Assembly: GCF_003441595.1 (NCBI RefSeq)
Contig: NZ_CP031848.1
Span: 2,666,001-2,730,000, forward strand
Length of the DNA: 64,000 nucleotides
DNA from: Marinobacter sp. Arc7-DN-1
GTDB lineage: Bacteria; Pseudomonadota; Gammaproteobacteria; Pseudomonadales; Oleiphilaceae
Reading direction: 5' to 3'
Shown here in pieces: positions 9,197 through 18,347 of this stretch (position 1 is the first letter of the stretch; the number at the start of each line of letters is the position of its first letter). The notes beneath the pieces were generated by a model. The model saw nothing but the letters and a program-made list of their open reading frames with translations, did no database searches and was not told the DNA's origin. The translations under genes were made by a program, and so were the position numbers.

Positions 9197-9909
9197 TGAT
9201 CGATCTCTATTATTGGCCGACGCCCAATGGCCACAAGATCACCATTTTTCTGGAGGAGACCGGCCTGGATTACCGGATTCATCCGGTGGATATCAGCGCT
9301 GGAGACCAGTTCAAGCCGGAGTTTCTTGCCTTCTCACCCAACAATCGCATGCCGGCCATCATCGACCACGACCCCGGCGATGGTGATGGACCGATCACAG
9401 TGTTCGAATCCGGCGCCATCCTCCTCTACCTGGCGGAAAAAACCGGGCGGCTCCTGCCTGTTGATCTGCGCGGGAGAAAAACGGTCATGGAATGGCTGAT
9501 GTGGCAGATGGGAGGGCTGGGGCCGATGGCGGGGCAAAACCATCACTTCGCGCAGTACGCACCGGAACAGATCCCTTACGCGATCAATCGTTACGTCAAT
9601 GAAACCAACCGCCTGTACGATGTACTCGATCGCCGCCTGAGTGGTCGGGACTGGGTTGCCGGCGATTACTCCATTGCCGATATCGCCATCTATCCCTGGA
9701 TCGTCCCTCATGAGCGGCAAAAGCAAACCCTGACTGACTTCCCCCACCTCGAGCGCTGGTTCCGCTCGATGCAAGAGCGTCCGGCGGTGATTGCTGCCTA
9801 TGAAAAAGGCGCGCCTTGGTCTGGTCGCCCGACGGTCACCGACGAAGGAAAAAAACTGCTGTTTGGCCAAACAGCAGGTGGCGACAAACAGGATGGCGCC
9901 GATTCGTGA
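9193..9909 (+). CDS. yfcG: YfcG-like glutathione transferase / disulfide reductase
   Basis: 238 residues, closely matching the Nu-class GST YfcG: LYYWPTPNGHKITIFLEETGLDY with the TPNGHK active-site motif, SPNNRMPAI for glutathione backbone binding, FESGAILLYLAEKTGRLLP, and GGLGPMAGQNHHF in the all-helical domain. YfcG uses glutathione to reduce disulfides, with little classical GST activity. Overlaps the upstream isomerase gene, an operon of two thioredoxin-fold enzymes behind a TetR-type operator. The C-terminal tail past WSGRPT is longer than in E. coli and low in conserved residues. Confidence 0.85.
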   Translation: MMIDLYYWPTPNGHKITIFLEETGLDYRIHPVDISAGDQFKPEFLAFSPNNRMPAIIDHDPGDGDGPITVFESGAILLYLAEKTGRLLPVDLRGRKTVMEWLMWQMGGLGPMAGQNHHFAQYAPEQIPYAINRYVNETNRLYDVLDRRLSGRDWVAGDYSIADIAIYPWIVPHERQKQTLTDFPHLERWFRSMQERPAVIAAYEKGAPWSGRPTVTDEGKKLLFGQTAGGDKQDGADS

Positions 9910-10008
9910 CGCGTTCGACCAAAGCTTACAAAGCAATCATTAGGCACTGGCGCCTATGGAGCCTGTACCAAAAAAAGGAAGCCAGCCGACTTCCCTCGTC
10001 TGGAGAGC

Positions 10009-11829
10009 TTATCCGGTAAAGGCCAGATCCTCGGCATCCAGTTGCATCAGGTTCTTGCTGGGGCTGAGCATGCTGGCCCCGTGGCTCTGGGCCCGGGGCA
10101 ACAACCGCTGGAAATAGAACTCGGCGGTGGCCAGCTTGGCCTGGTAGAACCCGGCCGATTCCTCGCCGCCGCTATCGAGCCTAGCCACAGCCACGGCGGC
10201 CTGGCGTAGCCAGATATAGGCCATGGTGACGTAACCGCTGTACATCAGGAAATCGTAGGCGGCGGAGCCGACCACATCCCGGTCCTTGCGGGCGGCCAGC
10301 ATGATCCGCACGGTCAGCAGATTCCATTGGCCAGTCAGCTTGAGCAGCTCCAGGGCATAGGGCCGCAGCCGTTTATCGGTCAGGTGCTTGCGGGCAAAGT
10401 TGGCAATGTTCAGGGTGAATTCACGCACCGCGCCGCCCCGGGTCATGAGCAAGACCTTGCGGCCAAGCAGGTCCAGGGCCTGGATGCCGGTGGTGCCTTC
10501 GTACAGGGTGGCAATGCGGGTATCCCGGACAATCTGCTCCATGCCATGTTCACGGATATAGCCATGGCCGCCGAACACCTGCACGCCCAGGTTAGCCGCC
10601 TCGTAACCGAGTTCGGTCAGAAAACCCTTGAGGATCGGGGTGAGGAAACCGAGTTTGTCGTCGTACTTCTCCGCCTTTTTGTGATCCCCATCGGTAAAGC
10701 CCTCCACCATATGATCCGCCAGACGGGCGGCGTAGTAGAGCATCGCCCGTCCGCCCTCGGCAATGGCCTTCTGGGTGAGCAGCATCCGGCGTACATCGGC
10801 GTGGTGGATCAGGCGGTCGGCTACCTGGTCCGGTTCCTTCTTGCCCGAGAGCGCGCGCATGGAGCGGCGCTCCTTCGCGTAGGCCAGGGCCCACTGATAG
10901 GACAGCTCCGCGGGCCCGACACCCTGAATCGCGGTGCCGATGCGGGCGGTGTTCATGAAGGTGAACATGCAGTTCAGGCCTTCGTTCTCCGGCCCAATCA
11001 GAAAGCCGGTAGCCTCGTCGAAATTCATCACGCAGGTGGCGGAGGCCTTTATGCCCATTTTCTTTTCCAGGCTGCCGCACACCACAGAATTGCGTTTGCC
11101 TGGGCCACCCTCGTTGTCTGGCAGGAACTTGGGAACGATAAACAGGCTGATACCCCGTGTGCCTTTCGGCGCGTCCGGCAGTCGGGCCAGCACGATATGA
11201 ACAATATTCCCGGTCAGGTCGTGGTCGCCGGAAGAGATGAATATCTTGGTGCCGGTGAGCCGGTAGCTGCCATCGGCCTGGGGTTCGGCTTTGGTTTTCA
11301 CCTGTCCGAGATCGGTGCCGCACTGGGGCTCGGTCAGGCACATGGTGCCGCCCCAGCGTCCTTCCGTCAGTGGCGGCAGGTAGGTCTGTTTCTGGTCGTC
11401 CGAGCCGTGCAGGAAAATCGTGTTCATGGCGCCCAGGGACAAACCGGGATACATGGAAAACGGCCAGTTGGCGGTGCCCATCATTTCCTGTTTCAGCAGG
11501 CCCATGGAAGCGGGCAGACCCTGGCCGCCAAATTCCTCCGGGGCCGAGAGCCCCTGCCAGCCAGCCATGGCGTATTGCTGATAGGCTTCCCGGTAGCCTG
11601 CCGGTGTGGTTACCTGACCATTCTCAAGCTTGCAGCCTTCTTCATCTCCCGAGAGATACAGGGGGCTCAGTACCTGCTCGCAGAATTTTCCACACTCAGA
11701 GAGTATGGCTTCCACGATGTCCGGCGTGGCGCTTTCACCGCTGGCCAGAGTTGCGTAATGGCGCGGGTAGTCGAACACTTCGTTCAGCAGAAACTTCATG
11801 TCGCGCAGGGGCGCCTTGTAAACCGGCAT
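10009..11829 (-). CDS. acyl-CoA dehydrogenase, DmdC-like subfamily
   Basis: 606 residues of the long acyl-CoA dehydrogenase type with an extra C-terminal domain. Visible: MPVYKAPLRDMKFLLNEVFDYPRHY start typical of the subfamily, FAD-binding MCLTEPQCGTDLG and FISSGDHDLT, GGHGYIREHGMEQIVRD, and YEGTTGIQALDLLGRK, whose glutamate is the usual catalytic base. The subfamily includes 3-methylmercaptopropionyl-CoA dehydrogenase (DmdC) of DMSP breakdown and general fatty acyl-CoA dehydrogenases; sequence alone does not choose. I chose the ATG at 11829 (GAGGATT ahead of it) over an upstream start. It converges with yfcG. Confidence 0.85.
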   Translation of the reverse strand: MPVYKAPLRDMKFLLNEVFDYPRHYATLASGESATPDIVEAILSECGKFCEQVLSPLYLSGDEEGCKLENGQVTTPAGYREAYQQYAMAGWQGLSAPEEFGGQGLPASMGLLKQEMMGTANWPFSMYPGLSLGAMNTIFLHGSDDQKQTYLPPLTEGRWGGTMCLTEPQCGTDLGQVKTKAEPQADGSYRLTGTKIFISSGDHDLTGNIVHIVLARLPDAPKGTRGISLFIVPKFLPDNEGGPGKRNSVVCGSLEKKMGIKASATCVMNFDEATGFLIGPENEGLNCMFTFMNTARIGTAIQGVGPAELSYQWALAYAKERRSMRALSGKKEPDQVADRLIHHADVRRMLLTQKAIAEGGRAMLYYAARLADHMVEGFTDGDHKKAEKYDDKLGFLTPILKGFLTELGYEAANLGVQVFGGHGYIREHGMEQIVRDTRIATLYEGTTGIQALDLLGRKVLLMTRGGAVREFTLNIANFARKHLTDKRLRPYALELLKLTGQWNLLTVRIMLAARKDRDVVGSAAYDFLMYSGYVTMAYIWLRQAAVAVARLDSGGEESAGFYQAKLATAEFYFQRLLPRAQSHGASMLSPSKNLMQLDAEDLAFTG

Positions 11830-12072
11830 GGCGGAATCCTCTGTATCTGTCCCGGAATCAGTCTGGGGCGACAACCGCCCGTTTCTGTTGTTGTACGCCA
11901 TTCCCCAGGCACTGCCATTGACGAAAACCACTGACAGGAATGTCAGAACGGACAATTGGCCGAACTGACGGAACCGGCATCGGTGGTTTCAGGGAATGGT
12001 CGTTACCGACCGGGCCGGCGTATCTCTCAGCGCCCATGCCATCCCAAAAACCGATCAGGGAGTGTAAAAGTC

Positions 12073-12360
12073 ATGCAAAGCCTGCTAACTGTGATTTCGA
12101 AGTGCCTACCGGCACCTATACTCTGGATAGTAGCTTCAGCTCTGCTGCTGAGCGGCTGCGCCGGTCCATCGCTCGATGATTACGCGGACAGGACCCCTGA
12201 ACTGGTACCTGAAGCCTACTTCACCGGCGAACTTTCGGCCCGTGGCGTGGTCAGGAACTTTTCCGGGGAGGTCATTCGCACCTTTGATGCGGACATTACC
12301 GCTACCTGGGATGACGACGGGGTGGGAACCCTGGGTGAAGTGGTGCTTGTTATCCGGTAA
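12073..12360 (+). pseudogene. truncated DUF3833 lipoprotein
   Basis: 95 residues. Signal peptide with lipobox LLLSGC, then LDDYADRTPELVPEAYFTGELSARG and VRNFSGEVIRTFDADITATW, the N-terminal half of the DUF3833 family (usual length about 180). The reading frame ends soon after GTLGEVV, where the family normally continues, and only 52 bases separate it from the next gene, so the C-terminal half is gone. It may be a short derivative still exported, but it is more likely a decaying gene. Function of the family is unknown. Confidence 0.55.
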
Positions 12361-12412
12361 ATGTGATAACGAATAACTGATAAACCGTAACCGGGAAGAG
12401 CCTGGAAATTCT

Positions 12413-13507
12413 ATGTGGAAACAGTGGTTGATTGCGTTGGTGATGGTGGCTGTAGCTGTCGGCGGCGCCGTTATCTACCAGAAGCTGGACGAGGGCACCC
12501 AAGCTCAGGACGGTGGTGAGCGTCCGGCCAGTGCGGTCAATACGATCCTGCCACGGCTGCAAACGGTTCAGGATGTGGTGAGGGCTGTTGGCAGCCTGAA
12601 GGCCCTGAACGCGGTGGAACTCACTACCGAACTCAGCGGCAGGGTCGTGGCCCTGAATCTTGGGACAGGTCGCCGGGTAGAGCAGGGCGAGGTGTTGTTG
12701 CGCCTGGATGATCGCCAGGCCAGGGCCGATCTGCAGGTGATCGAAGCCCAGCTGGCGGATGCCCGCCGGCAATATGAGCGGGCGCAGCGGTTGCGCTCCA
12801 ACAACAGTATTTCCCAGTCCCAGGTGGATGCACTGAGGACAGCGGTGGATGTGGCCGAGGCCCAGCGTCAGTCGGCACGGGTCCGTCTGGAAAATCACCG
12901 TATTGAAGCGCCGTTTACCGGCGTGGTCGGCCTGAGTGATATCAGCGTAGGCGCCTATATTACCTCCGGAACTACGGTAACCTCCCTGGACACCACGGAT
13001 CGGATGGAGCTCGGCTTTTCGATTCCCGAACGCTTTCTCGGCCAGGTAAGTCTCGGGCAACAGGTAAAGGGCACGTCCCCAGCCTATCCGGACCGACCAT
13101 TTTCCGGACAACTGGTTGAACTTGGGTCGCGGGTCAGTGAGCTGAGCCGGTCGTTGCCGGTACGCGCGCTGATTGATAACCCGGACGGGCTGCTCAGGCC
13201 GGGTCAGTTCATGTCGGCCACGCTCACCCTTCGGGAACGGCAGGCCCTGGTGATTCCGGAGCAGGCGGTGATGGTCCGGGGTGATGAACAGTATGTTTTT
13301 GTCGCGGAAGACGGGGTGGCCCGGCGGGTCTCTGTTATTTTGGGTTCCCGTATGCCGGGCCTGGTCGAGATTGCCAGTGGGCTTGGGGAAGACGATCCGG
13401 TCATTGTCACCGGCCAGGACCGCCTCAGCAGCGGTGACCGGATTCGGGTATTGGAGGATGACAAGGCCATTCCCGATAACCGTTTTGTTACCGCCAGGGA
13501 GTCATAA
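12413..13507 (+). CDS. RND efflux periplasmic adaptor
   Basis: 364 residues of the membrane fusion protein family. N-terminal membrane anchor (WKQWLIALVMVAVAVGGAVIYQ), split lipoyl domain (AVELTTELSGRVVALNLGTGRRVEQGEVLLRLDD and IEAPFTGVVGLSDISVGAYI) around a short helical hairpin, then the beta-barrel with LIDNPDGLLRPGQFMSATLTL and a membrane-proximal domain. It links the inner-membrane pump to an outer-membrane TolC-type channel. The pump gene starts 3 bases after its stop, forming a two-gene operon; no channel gene is present here, so a TolC elsewhere is implied. Confidence 0.9.
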   Translation: MWKQWLIALVMVAVAVGGAVIYQKLDEGTQAQDGGERPASAVNTILPRLQTVQDVVRAVGSLKALNAVELTTELSGRVVALNLGTGRRVEQGEVLLRLDDRQARADLQVIEAQLADARRQYERAQRLRSNNSISQSQVDALRTAVDVAEAQRQSARVRLENHRIEAPFTGVVGLSDISVGAYITSGTTVTSLDTTDRMELGFSIPERFLGQVSLGQQVKGTSPAYPDRPFSGQLVELGSRVSELSRSLPVRALIDNPDGLLRPGQFMSATLTLRERQALVIPEQAVMVRGDEQYVFVAEDGVARRVSVILGSRMPGLVEIASGLGEDDPVIVTGQDRLSSGDRIRVLEDDKAIPDNRFVTARES

Positions 13508-13510
13508 TTC

Positions 13511-16500
13511 GTGATTCTCTCAGACCTTTCCATCAAGCGACCGGTTTTTGCCACCGTACTCAGCCTGCTGATTGTGGTGTTCGGACTGGCGGCATTGCTG
13601 GGTCTGCCGGTGCGAGAGTACCCGGATATCGACCCGCCCGTGGTGTCCATATCCACCGATTACACCGGCGCGGCGGCGGAGGTGGTGGATACCCAGATCA
13701 CTCAGGTGATTGAAGGTGCGATCAGTGGTATTGAAGGCATCCGTTCCATTGAATCTTCAACCGAGCAGGGCGAGTCCCGGACCAGTATCGAGTTTTCCAC
13801 CTCCCGGGATGTGGATATCGCCGCCAACGATGTGCGCGATGCGGTATCACGGGTTGCCAACCAGCTACCGGACGAAGCGGATCCCCCGGTGGTGCAAAAG
13901 GCAGATTCCGACGCCCGGCCGATGATGTGGGTCACCCTGCGCAGTGATGTCTGGGACAGCGCCGAGCTGAGTGATTTTGCCGACCGCGTGCTGGCAGACC
14001 GGTTGTCGGTTCTTGACGGCGTCGCCGATGTCCGCATTGGCGGTGAACGCCGGTATGCCATCCGGGTCTGGCTTGACCGGGAGCGGCTGGCTGCCCGTGA
14101 AATCACCGTGGCGGAGGTGGAGCGGGCGTTGCGAGCCAATAACGTTGAGCTGCCAGCCGGTTCGGTGGATTCCTCCACCCGCAATTTCACGGTTCGGGCC
14201 GAGGGGCGTCTGTCGAATGTTGAGGAGTTCCGGGAACTGGTGATTCGCCGGGATGGCAACGATCTGCTGCGCCTGGGTGAGGTGGCGAACGTGCAGATGG
14301 GCGTTGAGTCCGATGTCAGTCGCTTGCGTGCCAACGGCCAGACCGCCATCGGGATGGGCGTTATCCGGCAGTCCAAGGCCAATACCGTAGCGGTATCCGA
14401 TGCCGTTCGGGCCGAGCTTGAGAAGATCCGGGAAATCCTGCCGCCGGAAGTGACCATTGCCGAAAGCTACGACGAATCCATCTTTATCCGGGCCTCCATA
14501 AAGGAGGTGGTCACCACCCTGGCGATCGCTGTATCTCTGGTGATCCTTGTGATTTTCCTGTTCCTGCGTTCCTGGCGGGCCACCCTGATTCCGGCGGTGA
14601 CCATTCCGGTCGCGGTTATTGGTGCTTTTATTGGTCTGGGCTTTCTCGGATTCTCCATCAACGTTCTCACCCTGCTGGCAGTGATTCTTGCCATTGGCCT
14701 GGTGGTGGACGATGCCATCGTGATGCTGGAGAACATCCAGCGCCGGATTGATGAGGGGGAGCCGCCTCTGCTCGCCGCGTACCGGGGCGCAAAACAGGTC
14801 GCTTTTGCGGTCATTGCCACCACACTGACGCTTGTGGCGGTGTTTGTTCCCATCTCGTTCATGGGGGGCAACATCGGCCGGTTGTTCGCCGAATTCGGTT
14901 TTACCCTGGCGGCGGCGGTGGTTTTCTCCAGTCTGGTGGCACTGACCCTGGCACCGATGCTGTGCTCCAGGTGGCTCAGGCACAGCCCGGAATCGGCCGA
15001 GGGGCACCGTCTTTGGGCCGCCAGTGAAAAAGTCCTGAACGGGCTTACCAACGGTTATAGAAGGCTGCTGCAGTTTTCCCTGAACCAGCCCGGACTGCTG
15101 CTGGGGATTGGCATGGTCGGACTGGTGATTGCGGTGGTGGTTTTTCCGAAGCTGCCCCAGGAACTGGCACCCACGGAAGACCGTGGCGTGATTATCATGC
15201 CCACCAGCGCCCCGAGGGGGGCGACGGTCGAGTACACTGATCACTATGTCCGCCAGGTAGAGCAGCAGCTTCTTCCCTATCTGGACGAGGGCATCGCCAA
15301 TCGGCTGCTGGCTATCGTCGGGTTTCGGGACGAAGAAGACGCTGCGTTCCTGATTATGGGCCTGGTGCCCTGGGAGCAGCGGGACATCAAGCAGCAAGAG
15401 GTCGCCAGTGAAATAAGAAAGAAGCTGGCTGACGTTTCAGGTATCCGGACTGTGGCGGTAAACCCGCCGGGTCTGGGTCAGCGAGGATTCAGCCAGCCGG
15501 TTGAGTTCGTGATTGCCGGCCCGGACTACGAATCGGTCCAGGCCTGGAGTGACGAGATTGTCGAGCGGGCCAGAGAAAACCCGAATCTTCAGAACCTCGA
15601 CACGGATTTTGAACTTACCCGGCCGGAACTGAGGGTCTCCATTGACCGCGAACGGGCCGCCGATCTGGACATCACCATTGAGGATGTGGGGCTGACACTC
15701 CAGACCATGTTGGCGTCCCGACAAGTCACCACTTACCTCAACCGTGGCCGTGAGTACGATGTCATCATCCAGGCAGAGGATGCCAACCGTGCGACGCCGG
15801 AAGACCTCGGGCAAATCTTTTTGCGGCCCCGTGAGGGTGGCAACCTGATCCCGCTGCAGGCGCTGGTTTCGGTGCAAGAGATTGGTGCCAATCCGGACCT
15901 GCGCCGTATTGACAGGCTTCCGGCGGTAGTTATCAGTGCCTCTCTGGCTGACGGCTACGATCTCGGCTCTGCCCTCACGTATCTGAACAACCTGGCTGTG
16001 GATAACCTACCTCCGGAAGCGCGGGTCAGTTACAGGGGCCTGAGTCGGGAATTCCAGGAGTCCTCCGCCGCGATTTATGTCACCTTCGCTCTTGCGTTTG
16101 TCATCGTTTTCCTGGTGCTGGCGGCGCAGTTTGAAAGCTGGATTCATCCGCTGATCATCATGCTCTCGGTGCCCCTGGCGGTCACCGGTGCCCTGCTGGC
16201 GTTGTGGTGGACGGGGATCAGTCTCAACATCTACAGCCAGATCGGAATCATCATGTTGCTGGGGCTGATGGCCAAGAACGGCATATTGATTGTGGAATTT
16301 GCCAACCAGCTCCGGGACAGGGGCTACGAGGTGAGGGATGCGATTCTTGAGGGTGCCTGCCTCCGGTTCCGTCCGGTGCTGATGACTACCATCTCAACCG
16401 TGTTCGGTGCGATTCCCCTGGTGATTGCCACCGGTGCCGGGGCCGAGAGCCGGGCGGCCATCGGGATGGTGATTCTCGGTGGCCTGACCTTCGCCACCAC

Positions 16501-16657
16501 ACTGACCCTGTTCATCATTCCGGTGCTGTACAACTTGCTGGCCCGGTTTGCCCAGTCCTCCAACGCCGTGGAAAAGGAACTGGAACGCCAGGCCGCAGGC
16601 CGGGCCGGTGGCACCGGGCTGGCAGCAGCACCCCGGAACCGTGCTGACGATTTCTGA
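13511..16657 (+). CDS. RND multidrug efflux permease (HAE1 type)
   Basis: 1048 residues, GTG start. Twelve membrane segments and two large periplasmic loops as in AcrB/MuxB. Visible: VILSDLSIKRPVFATVLSLL at the N-terminus, YPDIDPPVVSISTDYTGA, the proton-relay aspartates in AIGLVVDDAIVMLENI near residue 405, the second-half motif GLMAKNGILIVEFANQLRDRG, and FATTLTLFIIPVLYNL. Expels hydrophobic compounds using the proton gradient; the substrates cannot be told. The sequence (DPPVVSI rather than APPAVTI) is closer to the MuxB/MdtBC-like branch than to AcrB. Downstream of its adaptor in one operon. Confidence 0.92.
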   Translation: MILSDLSIKRPVFATVLSLLIVVFGLAALLGLPVREYPDIDPPVVSISTDYTGAAAEVVDTQITQVIEGAISGIEGIRSIESSTEQGESRTSIEFSTSRDVDIAANDVRDAVSRVANQLPDEADPPVVQKADSDARPMMWVTLRSDVWDSAELSDFADRVLADRLSVLDGVADVRIGGERRYAIRVWLDRERLAAREITVAEVERALRANNVELPAGSVDSSTRNFTVRAEGRLSNVEEFRELVIRRDGNDLLRLGEVANVQMGVESDVSRLRANGQTAIGMGVIRQSKANTVAVSDAVRAELEKIREILPPEVTIAESYDESIFIRASIKEVVTTLAIAVSLVILVIFLFLRSWRATLIPAVTIPVAVIGAFIGLGFLGFSINVLTLLAVILAIGLVVDDAIVMLENIQRRIDEGEPPLLAAYRGAKQVAFAVIATTLTLVAVFVPISFMGGNIGRLFAEFGFTLAAAVVFSSLVALTLAPMLCSRWLRHSPESAEGHRLWAASEKVLNGLTNGYRRLLQFSLNQPGLLLGIGMVGLVIAVVVFPKLPQELAPTEDRGVIIMPTSAPRGATVEYTDHYVRQVEQQLLPYLDEGIANRLLAIVGFRDEEDAAFLIMGLVPWEQRDIKQQEVASEIRKKLADVSGIRTVAVNPPGLGQRGFSQPVEFVIAGPDYESVQAWSDEIVERARENPNLQNLDTDFELTRPELRVSIDRERAADLDITIEDVGLTLQTMLASRQVTTYLNRGREYDVIIQAEDANRATPEDLGQIFLRPREGGNLIPLQALVSVQEIGANPDLRRIDRLPAVVISASLADGYDLGSALTYLNNLAVDNLPPEARVSYRGLSREFQESSAAIYVTFALAFVIVFLVLAAQFESWIHPLIIMLSVPLAVTGALLALWWTGISLNIYSQIGIIMLLGLMAKNGILIVEFANQLRDRGYEVRDAILEGACLRFRPVLMTTISTVFGAIPLVIATGAGAESRAAIGMVILGGLTFATTLTLFIIPVLYNLLARFAQSSNAVEKELERQAAGRAGGTGLAAAPRNRADDF

Positions 16658-16697
16658 GGGCGCCGGCCTTGCAAGCTGCACCAAAACAGGATTCTTC

Positions 16698-17996
16698 ATG
16701 GCAACACACAGTCAGTTCCGTTTGCTCGGTCAGCGCCGGTTTCTGCCGTTCTACCTGACCCAGTTCTCCGGTGCCTTCAACGACAACCTGTACAAGAACG
16801 CCCTGTTGCTGCTGATTACCTACAGCGCCGGCGACCTGATGGGCCTGTCGGTGAATGTCGTGGTCAATCTCGCGGCCTTCCTGTTCATACTGCCGTTCTT
16901 CCTGTTCTCCGGTATCGCCGGGGAAATGGCGGATCGCTATGAAAAAGCCCGGATCATCCGGAATGTGAAACTGGCGGAAATTGTGATCATGTCGGTTGCG
17001 GCACTCGGGCTCTGGTTTGGATGGTACGAACTGCTGCTGGTCCTGCTGTTCCTGATGGGCGCCCAGTCCACGTTTTTCGGCCCGGTAAAATACGCCATCC
17101 TGCCCCAGGTACTGGCAGACGACGAACTGGTGGGTGGCAACGGTCTGGTGGGCATGGGCACCTTCGTGGCGATCCTGCTGGGCACCATTGCCGCGGGCCT
17201 GCTGATGGGTTTTGAGACTGCCGCCAGGCTGACGGCGATTGCCGTGGTGGTGATGGCGGTGTTGGGGTACCTGGCGGCGCGCCAGGTTCCGGCAACCGGG
17301 CCCGACGTTTCCGGCATTACGGTTCGCTTCCGGCCGGTGCTGGAAACCCGGAATCTGATGATCGTGGCGGCGGAGCGACGTCAGGTTCTGCTGGCGGTAC
17401 TGGCGATTTCCTGGTTCTGGTTTCTTGGCGCCGCCTACCTGACCCAGTTTCCCAACTTTGCCCGCACCAGTCTGCTGGGCGATGAAACGGTGGTGACGCT
17501 GCTGCTGGCCATGTTCACTATCGGTATCGCCATCGGTTCCATGCTGTGCGAACGGCTCACCAAACACCGGATTACCCTGGCCCCCGTGCCCTGGGGCGCC
17601 CTTGGCCTGAGTCTGCTGGGGATTGATCTGTTCTTCGCGGTGCCGGACGATCCGGTTGCCTCCACCTGGTGGACCCTGGTGACCGACCCGGTTTACCTGA
17701 GAGTCCTGCTGGATCTGGCCGGCATCGGGGTATGCGGCGGTCTGTTCATCGTGCCCCTGTATGCCTTTATCCAGCATGAAACCCCGCGAACCAAACGCGC
17801 CCGGATCATCGCTGCACTGAATGTGATCAACGCCCTGTTCATGGTGGTGAGTGCCCTGGCCGGGATTGTAGTCCTTGGCCTGCTTGAAGTGAGCATTCCG
17901 GGCTTTTTCCTGTTGTTGTCAGTGCTGAACGGGGTGGTTCTGGTGGTGGTATGGCAGCTGCGGCGCAAAACCGCGGCTCATTCTGTGGATAATTAG
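16698..17996 (+). CDS. MFS transporter, lysophospholipid transporter LplT-like
   Basis: 432 residues, about twelve hydrophobic segments. The start LGQRRFLPFYLTQFSGAFNDNLYKNALLLLI matches LplT-type carriers, often fused to or beside the acyltransferase Aas, followed by FLFSGIAGEMADRYEKARIIR (MFS loop 2-3 motif) and GAQSTFFGPVKYAILPQVL. LplT flips lysophosphatidylethanolamine across the inner membrane for re-acylation. No acyltransferase gene is adjacent here. The ATG at 16698 gives the conserved start; the open frame begins earlier but is not conserved. A DnaA box overlaps the last codons. Confidence 0.82.
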   Translation: MATHSQFRLLGQRRFLPFYLTQFSGAFNDNLYKNALLLLITYSAGDLMGLSVNVVVNLAAFLFILPFFLFSGIAGEMADRYEKARIIRNVKLAEIVIMSVAALGLWFGWYELLLVLLFLMGAQSTFFGPVKYAILPQVLADDELVGGNGLVGMGTFVAILLGTIAAGLLMGFETAARLTAIAVVVMAVLGYLAARQVPATGPDVSGITVRFRPVLETRNLMIVAAERRQVLLAVLAISWFWFLGAAYLTQFPNFARTSLLGDETVVTLLLAMFTIGIAIGSMLCERLTKHRITLAPVPWGALGLSLLGIDLFFAVPDDPVASTWWTLVTDPVYLRVLLDLAGIGVCGGLFIVPLYAFIQHETPRTKRARIIAALNVINALFMVVSALAGIVVLGLLEVSIPGFFLLLSVLNGVVLVVVWQLRRKTAAHSVDN

Positions 17997-18347
17997 TTGG
18001 ACAACCTACGGACAAACTCTGGATTACCTGTATGTATATTAATTAAAACAATAGGTTAAGGTGTTATTTTGGGTGGTTGACAAGTAGCCTTGCATGTGGA
18101 TAACTTTCTTGAAAACTTTTCTGAGAAGAGCAATCCAAGCCTATGAAAAGCCGGAAATTTCGGTTTTCCACTACCCACTGAATCGTGAAAAAAGCGGTTT
18201 CCGGCCCCCTGTGACAACCAGCCGGCTTTCAATGGCGATTTTATCTGGTTAAAATTTGCACATTCCGACTGCATTTTCCCAGGTGAGGCGTTATACTCGC
18301 CGCCCTGTTTTTATACCTTTTTTTCAGCCCGATTTCCGAGGTGAACT
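17984..18347. other. AT-rich intergenic region with DnaA boxes upstream of mnmG
   Basis: About 350 bases without a gene. Two perfect DnaA boxes in the same orientation, TGTGGATAA at 17984-17992 and 18095-18103, flank an AT-rich tract (TATGTATATTAATTAAAACAATAG, 18031 onward, read in two halves). A -10-like TATACT at 18292-18297 probably belongs to the mnmG promoter. In Enterobacteria oriC sits beside mnmG, so this is a possible secondary or ancestral origin element, or a DnaA-regulated mnmG promoter. Confidence 0.5.

Noticed and set aside
10327-11934. A 535-residue open frame on the plus strand
   Set aside because: It is antisense to the acyl-CoA dehydrogenase gene, has no recognisable domain and reflects high-GC third-position bias. 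The minus-strand gene has clear catalytic motifs.
13865-15397. A 510-residue minus-strand open frame inside the RND pump gene
   Set aside because: Histidine/glutamine-rich shadow of a high-GC gene; the RND permease on the other strand is unambiguous. The same applies to the long frames at 16515-17777, 18324-19913, 25605-26963, 31799-33157, 34020-35468 and 37863-39449.
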